From Acidobacteriota bacterium (GTDB lineage Bacteria; Acidobacteriota; Terriglobia; Acidiferrales; UBA7541), in contig JABCZJ010000001.1 in the NCBI GenBank assembly GCA_013289715.1, positions 186,001 to 250,000 of the forward strand: a stretch of 64,000 nt of DNA, read 5' to 3'. Both the position numbers and the translations under genes were made by a program. Below the pieces are notes generated by a model. The model was given only the letters and a program-made list of their open reading frames with translations, was not told the DNA's origin and searched no databases. The stretch's first letter is position 1, and each line of letters opens with the position of its first letter. Shown here in pieces: positions 52,015-61,914 of this stretch.

Positions 52015-52734
52015 CTAAGAGGTAGATTCTTCTGACACGGAATTGGCTTCCTGAGGCAACGATTCGCCTTCCGCCCAAACGGCGCCGCCGGCGAAGAATT
52101 CCTTTTTCCAGATGGGCACGGTGCGCTTCAGCGTGTCAATCGCGTAACGGCAAGCATCGAAAGCGGCGGCGCGATGCGGCGCGCTGACGGCGATGAAGAC
52201 ACTGGTGTCGCCGACTTCCAGACGGCCGAGGCGGTGGACGATTGCAAGACGATGGATTCCAAATTGAGTGTGAATGCGCGCGCCGATTTCGCGCAGTTTG
52301 GCGTAGGCCATTGGCTCGTAGGCTTCGTACTCGAGATACAGCGTGCGTTGGCCTTGGAAGTTGTTGCGCACGAAGCCGTCGAAGATCACGGCCGCGCCAT
52401 CTTCAAAGGCTTTGAGGTTGAGCAATATATCGCGCGGCTGGATGGGTTCGCGCACCAGAAGAATGATGTCATCGCTGATCGCGGTTTGTTGGCCGCCGCT
52501 GACTGGGGGGAGGAAAGCGACTTCGTCACCGGCTGCGAGAGAGGCGCGCCATTCAGCATATTCCTGATTAACCGACGCGGCGACGGAGGCTCGAAATTCG
52601 GCGAGGCGCGGGAAGCGCCGCGTGTAACGCTCGTAGAGGTCTTCTACGCGGGCGCCTTCGGATAGCTCGGCGTCTTCCTGCGAGACGCCGGCGATGTCCC
52701 TGAGTTGGCCGAAAAATAGCACGCGAACGCGCAT
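52015..52734 (-). CDS. MoaD-MoaE fusion, molybdopterin synthase
   Basis: Molybdopterin synthase adds two sulfurs to cyclic pyranopterin. Here the small and large subunits are one 239-residue chain. Residues 1-81 are MoaD (VRVLFFGQLRDIAG to FLPPVSGG); the double Gly at 80-81, normally the C-terminus that is adenylated and thiolated, is followed directly by MoaE (QPRDILLNLKAFEDGAAVIF, APHRAAAFDACRYAID, VPIWKKEFFAGGAVWAEGES with the catalytic lysines). As in MoaX of mycobacteria it probably needs cleavage after the GG. The ATG at 52734 is the best start; its ribosome site (AAGGG) is very close. Confidence 0.92.
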   Translation of the reverse strand: MRVRVLFFGQLRDIAGVSQEDAELSEGARVEDLYERYTRRFPRLAEFRASVAASVNQEYAEWRASLAAGDEVAFLPPVSGGQQTAISDDIILLVREPIQPRDILLNLKAFEDGAAVIFDGFVRNNFQGQRTLYLEYEAYEPMAYAKLREIGARIHTQFGIHRLAIVHRLGRLEVGDTSVFIAVSAPHRAAAFDACRYAIDTLKRTVPIWKKEFFAGGAVWAEGESLPQEANSVSEESTS

Positions 52735-52883
52735 CACCCTTATTCTACCGTGGAGGCGCGCGCAACGCGAACCTACCCGTGCGCAGCGGCACCGTTGAAT
52801 TTCCAGGGACGCAAGCAATCATTCCCCGGCTGCGATCAGGCGAGGAATTGCATCCGGTCGCCGGCTACGATCGTGGACACCGG

Positions 52884-55736
52884 TTATCGCAACTTCGCGT
52901 ATTCGGACTTTGCTGCGATGAGGACGGGTACGTCGGGGTCGGCGTCTTTCCAAAGAGTGAGGAAATCCTGATACGCGGCACGCGCTTTGGCGGTGTCGCC
53001 CTGCAAAACATAAGCGCGGGCAATGCCGAGGTGCGCTAGCGCCCCGATCGCCTCGTTGAGCACAAGCGCGCGGTGATCCAGAATCTTCTGAAATTCCGCG
53101 GAAGCTTCTCCGCCCTGACGCGCACCCAGGTAAGCTGAGCCGCGCACGTGGACCACGAATAGTCCGCCCGACGCCCCCAACTCATAGGGCAGCGCCGCCT
53201 GCAATTCGTTGACGGCCTTTGCGTTATCGCCGTGATTCATGGCGAGTTGAGCGCGAATCGCCGGCAAGTAATTGAACTGCACGACGGTATTTTCTGGAAA
53301 GCGCTTATCCAAATCCTCGGCGAGCGTCTGGGCGTGCGTGGTATCACCCGTGAGGACAAGTGCCAGAGCCGCCGCGAACTGCACGCCCGGTCCGTTCGAT
53401 AGACCGAGCGCCGCCGTGAGCAGCTGCCGCGCCTCTACGGCATTTCCGAACATGGCTTCCCGCAGCGCCGCGTCCGTTTCGTACGCCGCTGCCACTTCCT
53501 TCTCTTCCGCTCGCACTGCCGACGCTACCGCCCGGCGCGAAATATCTCGCGCCTCCCTGAGCTTTCCAAAATATGCCGCCGTGTCAGCTTCGAAGCTCAG
53601 CAGTACGTCTTCCACTCCTGGCTTACCCACAGCCCATGCGACCTGTTGCGCCATCCCCGCGGTATCGTTTTGCAGAAAGGCGAGCTGGTAGAGGAAGTAG
53701 CGTAATTGTGACGAATCGAGGTTTTTGGCTTGCGCTGCTTCGGCTGTAGCCCGCGCCTCGTCAATCTGATTGAAACTGAGATAGGCGCCGACGAGATCTG
53801 CGGAATTCATAGCGCTCCCCGGGTTGAGGCGAACGGCCTCACGGGCTTCTGCCAGAGACTTGTCATATTGCCCGAGCGACCCATAGACCGAATATAGGGG
53901 CGGCCGTGGCAACCAATCGCGAGGATAGGTTTCCGCCCAAAGTTGAAGGCTCTGGCGTGCACTCTCTAGATTGCCGGTGCCAAACTGGTAGTAATGAGCT
54001 TCGATATAGAACTTCTCTCCGTCGCTGACACCTTCGCGCAACTCATACGCCTTCCGAGAGTTCTCGGCTCCCAGCTTCGTTTCACCAAGATTTGAAAAAC
54101 TCGTCCCGAGTCTGGCGTAAGCCATGGCGAAATTTGGGTCGAGGCGAATCGCCCGTTGGAAGAACGGCACGGCTGCGGCCCACTCGCTACCAGCCATGGC
54201 CCTTCGTCCCAAGCTGTAAGCCTGAAGAGCTTCCAGTGACGGTGTGGTGGCCCGCTCAAGCGGTGTATCAAACTTCTGGACGGCGTTAAGCGATTCCCCA
54301 AGCTTGTTACGGATTTCCGAAGCTGCCTTGCCCAATGCACGCAGCACCTGGCTCTTGCTTTCTGCCTGAGCTTCGGTGCTCGCCAGCAATGCTCCGCTGG
54401 AACAATTCGCTGCCTTGAGAGTCAGCAGGTATTGCGTGCCAATTTGGGCAATCGAACCGTCGAGGACCGCGGTGCTTGCTGTCCGCTGGCAAAGTTCCCG
54501 CGCGATCTCCGGTGTGAGCTTGGCATCGGGCTTCTGGTCCATCATCCGCAAAGTCTGCTGGATTTGCTGGTCTGAGACGAGGCTTAGAAAAGGTGATTGT
54601 TCGAGCTGCACGGAGAGGCCCTGGCGCAGCGTGCCGTCAAACACCGGGTCTCCGGTCGAGTTCGTGAAGTCCGCGAGGACGATGGTGTCCTTTTCCGTAA
54701 GGGCGTGGGTCTTGGTCTGGGAGAGGAATAACCATCCGCCCACTCCCAATGCGATCACCAGTATCGCTGCGCCCGCGACCGCCGCCCAGTGAATGGCTTT
54801 TCGCGGCGGCCGTTGTATCAAGCCGGGTTCGCCGCCTGCAACATCTGTGAGGCCCGAGTTTGAATCTCGCTTCAGCCGCTGCAAATCGGAGCGAATGTCG
54901 GCGGCGCTCTGGTAACGCAGTTTCCGGTCCTTCTCCAGAGCCTTCTTGATGACCTCTTCCAATTGTGGAGAAACTTCAGGATTCAAGCGGATCGGCGCGA
55001 CCGGCGCGCGATTCAGAATCGCTTGCGCGATCACGCCGCTGGTCTCGCCACGGAAGGGCAGTACGCCTGTCACCATCTCATAGAGCACCACACCGAAAGA
55101 AAATAAGTCCGTCCGTGCGTCCAGTTCTTCGCCGCGCACTTGCTCCGGCGACATATAGGCGATGGTGCCGATCGGCGCGCCCGGACGCGTGAGCTGGTCC
55201 AAGTCGTTGGATGTGGGCATAGCGGATAGGCTCGCCGCACCAGGTGAAGGCATCAGCTTGGCTAAACCAAAATCGAGGATCTTGGCGTGCCCGCGTTCGC
55301 TGACAAAAATGTTGGCAGGCTTGATATCGCGATGAACGACCCCTTTGGAATGCGCCGCATCCAGTGCTTCCGCAATTTCGATCCCCAACTCCAGTACTTG
55401 CTCGAGCGGCAGGGGCTTGCCGGAAATGCAGTGTTTGAGCGTCTGGCCATCGAGAAATTCCATCGCGATGAAGGGCTGGCCGTCGTGCTCGCCGATTTCA
55501 TAGATGGTGCAGATGTTGGAGTGGTTCAGCGCGGATGCAGTCTGCGCCTCCCGCTCGAAGCGGGTTAGAGTTTGCGAATCCGGTGCGAAACCGTCAGGAA
55601 GAAACTTCAGAGCCACGAAACGGCGGAGCTTGGCGTCTTCAGCCTTGTACACGACTCCCATGCCACCGCCGCCGAGTTTTTCCACGATTCGGTAGTGCGA
55701 GATGGTCTGCCCGATGAAACTCGAGGAGTCGGCCAT
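52884..55736 (-). CDS. membrane Ser/Thr protein kinase with TPR domain
   Basis: This 950-residue Hanks-type kinase has its catalytic domain at about 15-285: glycine loop [10 protein letters not shown], Lys44 (VALKFL), catalytic [10 protein letters not shown] (Asp137), DFGLAK (155-160) and APE-like SPEQ. One membrane helix follows (about 316-338), then an extracytoplasmic half with an adenylate-cyclase-associated-like region ([20 protein letters not shown]) and a series of TPR helices. This layout is typical of Acidobacteria. A promoter at 55746-55774 leaves almost no leader. Ligand and targets unknown. Confidence 0.92.
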   Translation of the reverse strand: MADSSSFIGQTISHYRIVEKLGGGGMGVVYKAEDAKLRRFVALKFLPDGFAPDSQTLTRFEREAQTASALNHSNICTIYEIGEHDGQPFIAMEFLDGQTLKHCISGKPLPLEQVLELGIEIAEALDAAHSKGVVHRDIKPANIFVSERGHAKILDFGLAKLMPSPGAASLSAMPTSNDLDQLTRPGAPIGTIAYMSPEQVRGEELDARTDLFSFGVVLYEMVTGVLPFRGETSGVIAQAILNRAPVAPIRLNPEVSPQLEEVIKKALEKDRKLRYQSAADIRSDLQRLKRDSNSGLTDVAGGEPGLIQRPPRKAIHWAAVAGAAILVIALGVGGWLFLSQTKTHALTEKDTIVLADFTNSTGDPVFDGTLRQGLSVQLEQSPFLSLVSDQQIQQTLRMMDQKPDAKLTPEIARELCQRTASTAVLDGSIAQIGTQYLLTLKAANCSSGALLASTEAQAESKSQVLRALGKAASEIRNKLGESLNAVQKFDTPLERATTPSLEALQAYSLGRRAMAGSEWAAAVPFFQRAIRLDPNFAMAYARLGTSFSNLGETKLGAENSRKAYELREGVSDGEKFYIEAHYYQFGTGNLESARQSLQLWAETYPRDWLPRPPLYSVYGSLGQYDKSLAEAREAVRLNPGSAMNSADLVGAYLSFNQIDEARATAEAAQAKNLDSSQLRYFLYQLAFLQNDTAGMAQQVAWAVGKPGVEDVLLSFEADTAAYFGKLREARDISRRAVASAVRAEEKEVAAAYETDAALREAMFGNAVEARQLLTAALGLSNGPGVQFAAALALVLTGDTTHAQTLAEDLDKRFPENTVVQFNYLPAIRAQLAMNHGDNAKAVNELQAALPYELGASGGLFVVHVRGSAYLGARQGGEASAEFQKILDHRALVLNEAIGALAHLGIARAYVLQGDTAKARAAYQDFLTLWKDADPDVPVLIAAKSEYAKLR

Positions 55737-55745
55737 TTGGCGGTC

Positions 55746-55774
55746 ATCTTAGGTTGTGGCCATAGGCAAGTCAA
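55746..55774 (-). promoter_or_regulatory. promoter candidate for the TPR kinase
   Basis: On the minus strand TTGACT (55774-55769) and TAAGAT (55751-55746) are 17 bases apart. The start point would be about 3 nt before the ATG at 55736, so the mRNA is nearly leaderless. Confidence 0.5.
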
Positions 55775-55819
55775 CGAAGACGGGCTGCGCGGGCTACGTT
55801 TCGACGCAATTCATACGGG

Positions 55820-56749
55820 CTAGCGAATTTTGGCGGCGCGATACGCTTGCGGCGGCATGCCGTGCCATCTTTGGAAGGCATGATGAAATGCGGTGGGATC
55901 GCAAAAGCCGAGGGCGTAGGCTGCTTCCGTGGCGGTGGCTTCGGAGCCCAGCAGAAGGCAGCGCGAAAGATCGCGGCGCGCCTGTTCGACCAGGAGCCGA
56001 TGAGAGGAAGATTGCTGGCGCAATTTTCTTTGCAGACTGCGGCGGCTGATGCCTAGATGGCGGGACGCATCGTTAAGACCAAAATCTCCATTGCACAATC
56101 GTTCGCGAATAAAGCTGAGCAGGCTCTGCATGAGATTGGCCTTGCCGGAATCCATCGCGAGAAGCCGCTCGGCTGCTTCGCTGATCGCCTGATGCGCTAC
56201 CGGCTTGGCGCCTGTTAACGGCAGACTGAGCAACCTGCGATCGAGCAGCAGCGAATTGACCGGCATACCGAAGCGCACGGGCGCGCGAAAGATGCGGGCA
56301 TGCTCGGAAACGTCCTTGGGCTTGGCATGTTCGAACCAGACTTCGCGCGGCTTCCATACGGCACCGGCCGAGAAACGGTTGAAGCGCGCGACCGTTGCCA
56401 TGGTCATCTCGACATCGTGGCGAGGCTCGGGCAGCGAGCCATCCGAAAATTTCCACTGAAAATGCGCGATGGATCCTTCGACATCCAATTTGAACGCGCC
56501 CACGTTCGTCCAGATCGGTAAGTAGCGTTCCAAGGTGCGAAGTGCTTCGCCCAGCGTGGCGCTGGTGACAACGGAATGGCCGATGATGCCGTAGGAATTT
56601 TGTTCGACCTGCTCGCCTACGTGGAGGCCAAAGGCGACATCCTTGGTCATACGGGCGGCAAGCTCCGAGAGCATCATCAGGTCGGCGTAGGGAATTCTGA
56701 GTGCCGGGTCGCGGAGGGCTTGGCGATCGAGGCCGACGGCCTCAAGCAA
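55820..56749 (-). CDS. AraC-family transcriptional regulator
   Basis: The protein (309 residues from TTG 56749) has an N-terminal ligand-binding part of the arabinose-binding type and a C-terminal pair of helix-turn-helix motifs (NDASRHLGISRRSLQRKLRQ; ATEAAYALGFCDPTAFHHAF). The frame stays open 27 codons before the TTG and these residues (SPTVFARSVRKIADAIAPRA) look like the family's normal N-terminus, but no standard start codon is present; an ATT at 56830 is the only candidate. The TTG start may therefore be too short. It is divergent from the CPBP gene. Confidence 0.82.
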   Translation of the reverse strand: MLEAVGLDRQALRDPALRIPYADLMMLSELAARMTKDVAFGLHVGEQVEQNSYGIIGHSVVTSATLGEALRTLERYLPIWTNVGAFKLDVEGSIAHFQWKFSDGSLPEPRHDVEMTMATVARFNRFSAGAVWKPREVWFEHAKPKDVSEHARIFRAPVRFGMPVNSLLLDRRLLSLPLTGAKPVAHQAISEAAERLLAMDSGKANLMQSLLSFIRERLCNGDFGLNDASRHLGISRRSLQRKLRQQSSSHRLLVEQARRDLSRCLLLGSEATATEAAYALGFCDPTAFHHAFQRWHGMPPQAYRAAKIR

Positions 56750-57025
56750 ATAGCGAGCATTGGCACGCGGCGCGATCGCATCGGCAATCTTGCGTACGGA
56801 ACGAGCGAAAACTGTGGGAGATCCAGAAATGCGGCTGCTCTATGGCGCAAATGCTGCCCAGATACGTTCCAGGCTCGATTTGATCAAAAACTTTTGGCGC
56901 AATCCATCATAGTCCAGGGCGGCAGCCCAGTGCTAGCTTCAGTCCCGCTGCACGAGCCCCGGGGGCGGCCTTTCATTGGGACTCTTGTATCTGGCGGGTG
57001 AGTTGTATGGGGGAGGGACTAGAGA

Positions 57026-57922
57026 GTGCCAGGCAACATCTTGAAGGGATCGAACGGTTTGCGCGCAGGCTGGCGGATATTAATTTACGCGGCGTTGGTC
57101 GGCGCGTTCGGCTATGGCGCGAACAAAATCGCGGATGTTGCGCTGCACGGGCGGGAGCCGGACGCGGCTAGTCCAACGGTCGGGATCGTGACGTTCGCCG
57201 TGATGTTGTTCCTGCTGTTTTTGGCGGCTTGGATCATGTCGAAGATCGAAGGCCGAAGGGTTGGGGATTATGGGTTTCCATGGCGGCGAGCGTCTTGCGG
57301 GCAGTTCTGGCAAGCGGTCGCGATCGGCCTCGTTTCATTGACGTTGCTTCTCGCGGTTTTGCGGGTGGTACACGCTTACTCACTCGGAACGCCGCAGCTC
57401 CACGGCTTGGAAATTTTAGGATATGGGTCGCTGTGGGCTGTGACGACGATTTTGGGAACGATGGTGGAGGAATTTTTTTATCGCGGGTACTTGCAGTTCA
57501 CGCTGACTGGCGGAATCGGATTCTGGCCCGCGGCGGTAATCACGTCGGCGCTGATGGCTGCGGCGCATATGTTCAATCCGGGCTGGACGGTGCTTGGCTT
57601 GTGCACCGTTGGCGGGTTTGGGCTCATCGCCTGTTTGCTACTGCGACGGACTGGCTACCTGTGGATGCCGCTCGGACTCCACGCCGCATGGGACTGGGGC
57701 GAAACTTATTTTTATGGCGTGCCGGACAGCGGGCAGATGGGCAACGGTCATCTATTCCAGGGCAGCTTCCACGGCCCCGCGTGGCTGACGGGGATGCCGT
57801 TTGGCGTGGAGGCGGGCTGGCCGAATGTAGCGCTGTTCCTGCTCTGGTGGATTTTGTTTTCGAAGTGGCTGCGCGCGGTGAAATATCCGAAGTCCGTCGC
57901 GAGGGCGGCCGAGGGCCGATGA
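57026..57922 (+). CDS. CPBP intramembrane metalloprotease
   Basis: This 298-residue membrane protein of the CAAX-protease/bacteriocin-processing family has about seven membrane segments and the motifs EEFFYRGYL (two Glu and Arg), the histidine in AAAHMFNPG and GLHAAWDW. The start is GTG 57026, after GGGAGGG. No bacteriocin or peptide substrate gene is next to it. It is divergent from the AraC gene and convergent with the receptor at 58024. Confidence 0.88.
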   Translation: MPGNILKGSNGLRAGWRILIYAALVGAFGYGANKIADVALHGREPDAASPTVGIVTFAVMLFLLFLAAWIMSKIEGRRVGDYGFPWRRASCGQFWQAVAIGLVSLTLLLAVLRVVHAYSLGTPQLHGLEILGYGSLWAVTTILGTMVEEFFYRGYLQFTLTGGIGFWPAAVITSALMAAAHMFNPGWTVLGLCTVGGFGLIACLLLRRTGYLWMPLGLHAAWDWGETYFYGVPDSGQMGNGHLFQGSFHGPAWLTGMPFGVEAGWPNVALFLLWWILFSKWLRAVKYPKSVARAAEGR

Positions 57923-58023
57923 ACGCTCGCGAGAATGCAATTTTCGCTGTGGCGGCAGCAGCGGCGGCGAGCGGCAGAATCGGGGCAGTGCATCTGGCGC
58001 TCCCGCCGTAGGTACGCGTGAGG

Positions 58024-61000
58024 CTAAAACGTCAGCTTCAGGCCGAATTCAATCGTGCGTGGCGCGCCCAGTGCAAACACGCCCGTCCCTACTCCGATGC
58101 GCACCGAGTTGGCGCCGGCATAGTTCGTGCCATTTAACGAGCCTGCCCCGCCCGAAAGGATTCCGCTGAGAACGTTTCCCGGGATGTTGAAGTTGGCAAA
58201 GTTGAAGAGGTTAAAGATGCTGGCGCTAGGCTCAATCGAAATTTCGCGCTCCTTGACGTTCACCTTGCCGATCCATGTCAAGCTCATGTCAAAAGTCTTT
58301 AGCCATGTGAGGCCGACCTCGCCGGGGAGTACCCCCGAAACGGTATTCTGCGTAGCCGGATCCGTATAAGTAATTTGCGGTGCCACGCCTCCGAGCGCCT
58401 GGAGTTGCGCTAACGTGAAGAGACCATTGTTGACGAGCACATTGCCGGCCGGGGTGGGGTTATTCGCGACAGTGTTGTTGTAGTTGTTGACGACGTTCGC
58501 GAGATCGCCCAGAGATACTCCACGCATGAAGGAACCTTGTTTGGTGCCGGGAATTGGGTCGCCGACTGTTCCATCGCCGGTGAAATCGGTGGCAAAGATT
58601 TCCCCCGCGCCATTGCCCGTAACCGGCACTGCGAGTGCACTAGCGAGAGGGCTGTCGAAATGGAAAATCGTGCCGAGGCGGAAATGCCCTGGCAGATCGG
58701 CATAGCCGCCGAAGGAAAATTGATGAGTTCGATCGAGAGCAGACGGTCCGCTGAAACCGCAGGGATGATTGTTGTCAAGGGTGGGATTTACGAAATCCTG
58801 GTCGGCCGCAGCGGGAGAGGTGCCCGCCGAAGTGGACAAGCCCGCGCCGCAATTCGTAAATCGCGACAAGGCGTAGGCAAACTGGAAATTAAGATATTTG
58901 ACCCCACGGAACGGGTTTTTCACATTGTCGACTAGCTTGACATCCATGGCGTTGTACACAGAGCGGCCAATCGGATACAAAAAAATCGCGGGACCGATCG
59001 CCGGATTGACACCCGTGAACGCGCAATTGAACCCTAGCGCCGCCATGCAACCACCGACGCCGAGGTCGGCTGCAGAATCCAGGCCATTGTTCGCATAGCT
59101 CGACATTGTGGCCCCGCCCGCGATTGCACAGTTAATGGAGCCCGGGTCGGTTCCAGTTCCGCAGCCAAATGAAGTGTTCGTCGTGGAAATGGCCGCGAGC
59201 GCAGCGGACTTTGAGAAATAACGGACGTCGCCGCTGTGATTCGCGTCAACGCCAATCAGATAGTGCAGACCCACATTGCGCAGATAATCCACACTCAGCA
59301 CCATGCCCGGACGCAGTTCTCGTTGAATGCCGGCGTTCATTTGGACCGAGTAAGGGGTTCTGTAATTTGGCGCCAACGCTCCCAGAGGGATAGCAGAAGC
59401 GGTCGAAATCAGGTTCGGCAGATAGGAAGGGTTTGGCGCCTGACTGCCCACGGCAGCCGACGCTTGCTGATAGGTCGTTTGGAAATTGGCGATGCACTGC
59501 GCAGTGGTGATTCCGCTGCAATTTCCCGCCGATGCGCCTAAGGTCGTGCCGATCAAGGCTTGCGGGATGGTAGACGACGTCGGTGGCGTGCCGCAAATAT
59601 AGTTCGCCGCCGTTTGATTGCCGCCCAGAAACTCCAAGTTAGGTTGTGCACCAATTACCGGGAAAGGTACACCCTGCCCCGCAGCGCCGGAGCAAGCAGT
59701 GGGATTGGCGAGGAAGGCGCCGGTCGCGAGGCGCTCGGGACGATCGAACTCGGCGTTGTTCCAAATGGCGTTCTCGTAGAAGACGCCGATGCCGGCGCGG
59801 ATCACCGTCTTCGAGTCCTTGTGCGGATCCCACGCAATCCCCAACTGCGGACCAAAATTATGGTTGGGTTGATTCACCCTATTTCCCAGACCTGGCAGGA
59901 CAGCATTCACCGCCGGCAGGGCCGGTAGGTCGCTATCGGAGCGCCCTGTATCGCGAACGTAGCGCACGCCATAGGTGATGTTCAGGTTGGGCTTAATCTT
60001 CCAGCTGTCGCCAAGATAGAGACCGATGCGATTGTCGGGCGGCGTGCCGCTGCATGGCGCTTTGAATGCCGGGATTTCCGTGTCGCATTCTTCCCCGTTG
60101 CCCAGAGTCACATTGTCCGCCGGATAGTTCAACGGGCACCCACTTCCTTGCATTAGTAACCCTCCGGGACATGCGAACGGGCCGCTCGCGGCGTTGCCAA
60201 CCTCGGTGGAGTTGCCTTGCGGAGTGACGTTGGGAGTGATGGCGCTGAAGGAGAATAGGCCGCCGCCGCGGAGGCGATTGTAGGCGACGCCGTAGCGGAT
60301 GATGTGCGAGCCGAGCAGCTTGCTGCCGTCGTACTTCAACTGGCGATCGGTCTGGTAGGTTTGCTGCGGCGCGAGGAAATTGGGGCCGGTGAGGAAGCCG
60401 AAGCTAGTGAAATTCAGACTCACCGGGAAATTCGCGAACGGGAGGCCGGAGCCGACGACTGTGTCTCCAAGGTTATTGATGAACTTCAGGTACTCAAAAC
60501 GGAAACTGTGGGTGAAGTTACCCTTGGTGGTGAAATCGGCGCCTATTACGTGCGTTCGGGTGTAGTTCTTATCTTGGAAGGGCTGATAGCCAATGGTGCC
60601 GCCGGTAGCCACAGCGCGGCTGTCAAAATAACTGAAGCGATAGAACATGCGGACATTCTTGAACAGATTGAAATCGAGGCGGGCGTCGTAATCGGTTTCA
60701 CGGAAGGGCGTGCCGGTGTTTCCAGTGTAACCGCTAAATGGCGCAGCGGGGACGATCGGCGCGAGCAGATTCTGGTTAGTGTGTTCGGCGTCCAGAAAAA
60801 AGAAGACTTTATCTTTCAGGATCGGGCCGCCGAAATTGCCGCCGTCCTGGTTGCGTTGATAGGGCGAGGGCGGGCCCGGCAGCGGGGCGGAAAAGGCGCT
60901 GTCCCTAAAAAGTGCAAAGCCTTCGCCGTGATAGTTGTTGGTTCCGGAGCGGGTGGTGACGTTCACGGCGCCGGAGGACGTAAGTTCGTTCGAAAGATCC

Positions 61001-61707
61001 AGAGTGGATTGGCTGATCTGAAATTCGTCAATGGCGCTGGCGGGAATATTTTCCGTGGTGGTGCCTACCGTCTCGTCGCTGACGTCCACGCCATCCACTT
61101 CAATGCGCGCGGTGCGCCCGAACCGACCGCCTACCGAGATGGAGGAGAAGCCAACCTTCGTGGGATCGAAATCAGCGCCATCCTGAATTTGCACTCCCGG
61201 CTCCAGTTGCGCGAGATCCAAAAAGTTCCGCCCGTTGACCGGCAGGTTCTCGATCTGATCCTTGTTCAAAACGCCCTGGACGCTTGGTTGCTCCGTGTTA
61301 ACCGTCACTGTTTGCTCGGCAACGGTGACGACAGTGTTCGCCGCACCGACCTCGAGGCTCAGATTCACACCCGAGACCACACCAACTTTCACCACGACGC
61401 CTTCTTCGACCGTCTTGAACCCCGCGGCTTCGGCGCGAACAGCGTAATCGCCGGGCACGAGGGCGCCGGAATTGTATGTGCCGGCCGATGAGGTCGTGAC
61501 GCGGAGTGTCTGGCCAGTGTCTTTATTCGCGATCGTGATCTTCGCGCCTGCCACGACTGCGCCGCTGGGGTCGGTAAGCGTCCCCTGAATGCTGCCGGTC
61601 GCTGTGGTGCTCTGCGCGAACAGCGGAGCTGCTATCCATAAAACGAAAACCGCGATTATGACAATTGGAATGACTATTTCGAGAAGGGTACGCCGATGGG
61701 AAATCAT
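58024..61707 (-). CDS. large TonB-dependent receptor, Oar-like
   Basis: This 1227-residue outer-membrane protein starts with a long signal sequence (VIIAVFVLWIAAPLFAQ), then a carboxypeptidase-regulatory-like domain (about 35-125, TGSIQGTLTDPSGAVVAGAK), a plug with LPVNGRNFLDLAQLEPGVQI and FQISQSTLDLSNELTSSGA, and a long barrel that ends IEFGLKLTF. Acidobacterial genomes carry many such Oar-like receptors, some for polysaccharides. The ATG at 61707 has CAGGAG as a site and a TTGACA promoter at 61745-61773. Confidence 0.88.
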   Translation of the reverse strand: MISHRRTLLEIVIPIVIIAVFVLWIAAPLFAQSTTATGSIQGTLTDPSGAVVAGAKITIANKDTGQTLRVTTSSAGTYNSGALVPGDYAVRAEAAGFKTVEEGVVVKVGVVSGVNLSLEVGAANTVVTVAEQTVTVNTEQPSVQGVLNKDQIENLPVNGRNFLDLAQLEPGVQIQDGADFDPTKVGFSSISVGGRFGRTARIEVDGVDVSDETVGTTTENIPASAIDEFQISQSTLDLSNELTSSGAVNVTTRSGTNNYHGEGFALFRDSAFSAPLPGPPSPYQRNQDGGNFGGPILKDKVFFFLDAEHTNQNLLAPIVPAAPFSGYTGNTGTPFRETDYDARLDFNLFKNVRMFYRFSYFDSRAVATGGTIGYQPFQDKNYTRTHVIGADFTTKGNFTHSFRFEYLKFINNLGDTVVGSGLPFANFPVSLNFTSFGFLTGPNFLAPQQTYQTDRQLKYDGSKLLGSHIIRYGVAYNRLRGGGLFSFSAITPNVTPQGNSTEVGNAASGPFACPGGLLMQGSGCPLNYPADNVTLGNGEECDTEIPAFKAPCSGTPPDNRIGLYLGDSWKIKPNLNITYGVRYVRDTGRSDSDLPALPAVNAVLPGLGNRVNQPNHNFGPQLGIAWDPHKDSKTVIRAGIGVFYENAIWNNAEFDRPERLATGAFLANPTACSGAAGQGVPFPVIGAQPNLEFLGGNQTAANYICGTPPTSSTIPQALIGTTLGASAGNCSGITTAQCIANFQTTYQQASAAVGSQAPNPSYLPNLISTASAIPLGALAPNYRTPYSVQMNAGIQRELRPGMVLSVDYLRNVGLHYLIGVDANHSGDVRYFSKSAALAAISTTNTSFGCGTGTDPGSINCAIAGGATMSSYANNGLDSAADLGVGGCMAALGFNCAFTGVNPAIGPAIFLYPIGRSVYNAMDVKLVDNVKNPFRGVKYLNFQFAYALSRFTNCGAGLSTSAGTSPAAADQDFVNPTLDNNHPCGFSGPSALDRTHQFSFGGYADLPGHFRLGTIFHFDSPLASALAVPVTGNGAGEIFATDFTGDGTVGDPIPGTKQGSFMRGVSLGDLANVVNNYNNTVANNPTPAGNVLVNNGLFTLAQLQALGGVAPQITYTDPATQNTVSGVLPGEVGLTWLKTFDMSLTWIGKVNVKEREISIEPSASIFNLFNFANFNIPGNVLSGILSGGAGSLNGTNYAGANSVRIGVGTGVFALGAPRTIEFGLKLTF

Positions 61708-61744
61708 GTCACGCTCCTGAGGTGTTATCTACGTGCCTACTCGG

Positions 61745-61773
61745 CATTTACGCGATGCACGACGGCATGTCAA
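61745..61773 (-). promoter_or_regulatory. promoter candidate for the large receptor
   Basis: On the minus strand a perfect TTGACA (61773-61768) is followed after 17 bases by TAAATG (61750-61745), giving a leader of about 30 nt. The -10 match is weak. Confidence 0.45.
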
Positions 61774-61914
61774 GAAATCATCAACAAGGTGGGCTGCAAA
61801 CGAAATGCCAGCGGCCATGGCAATTGTGCCGAAATGTGAACCGCGCAAGGCGTAGGCCGGAAGCTGACGCTGACCGTACGCGCGATGGTTCTACCTAGGC
61901 GTGAAACGCGTCGG

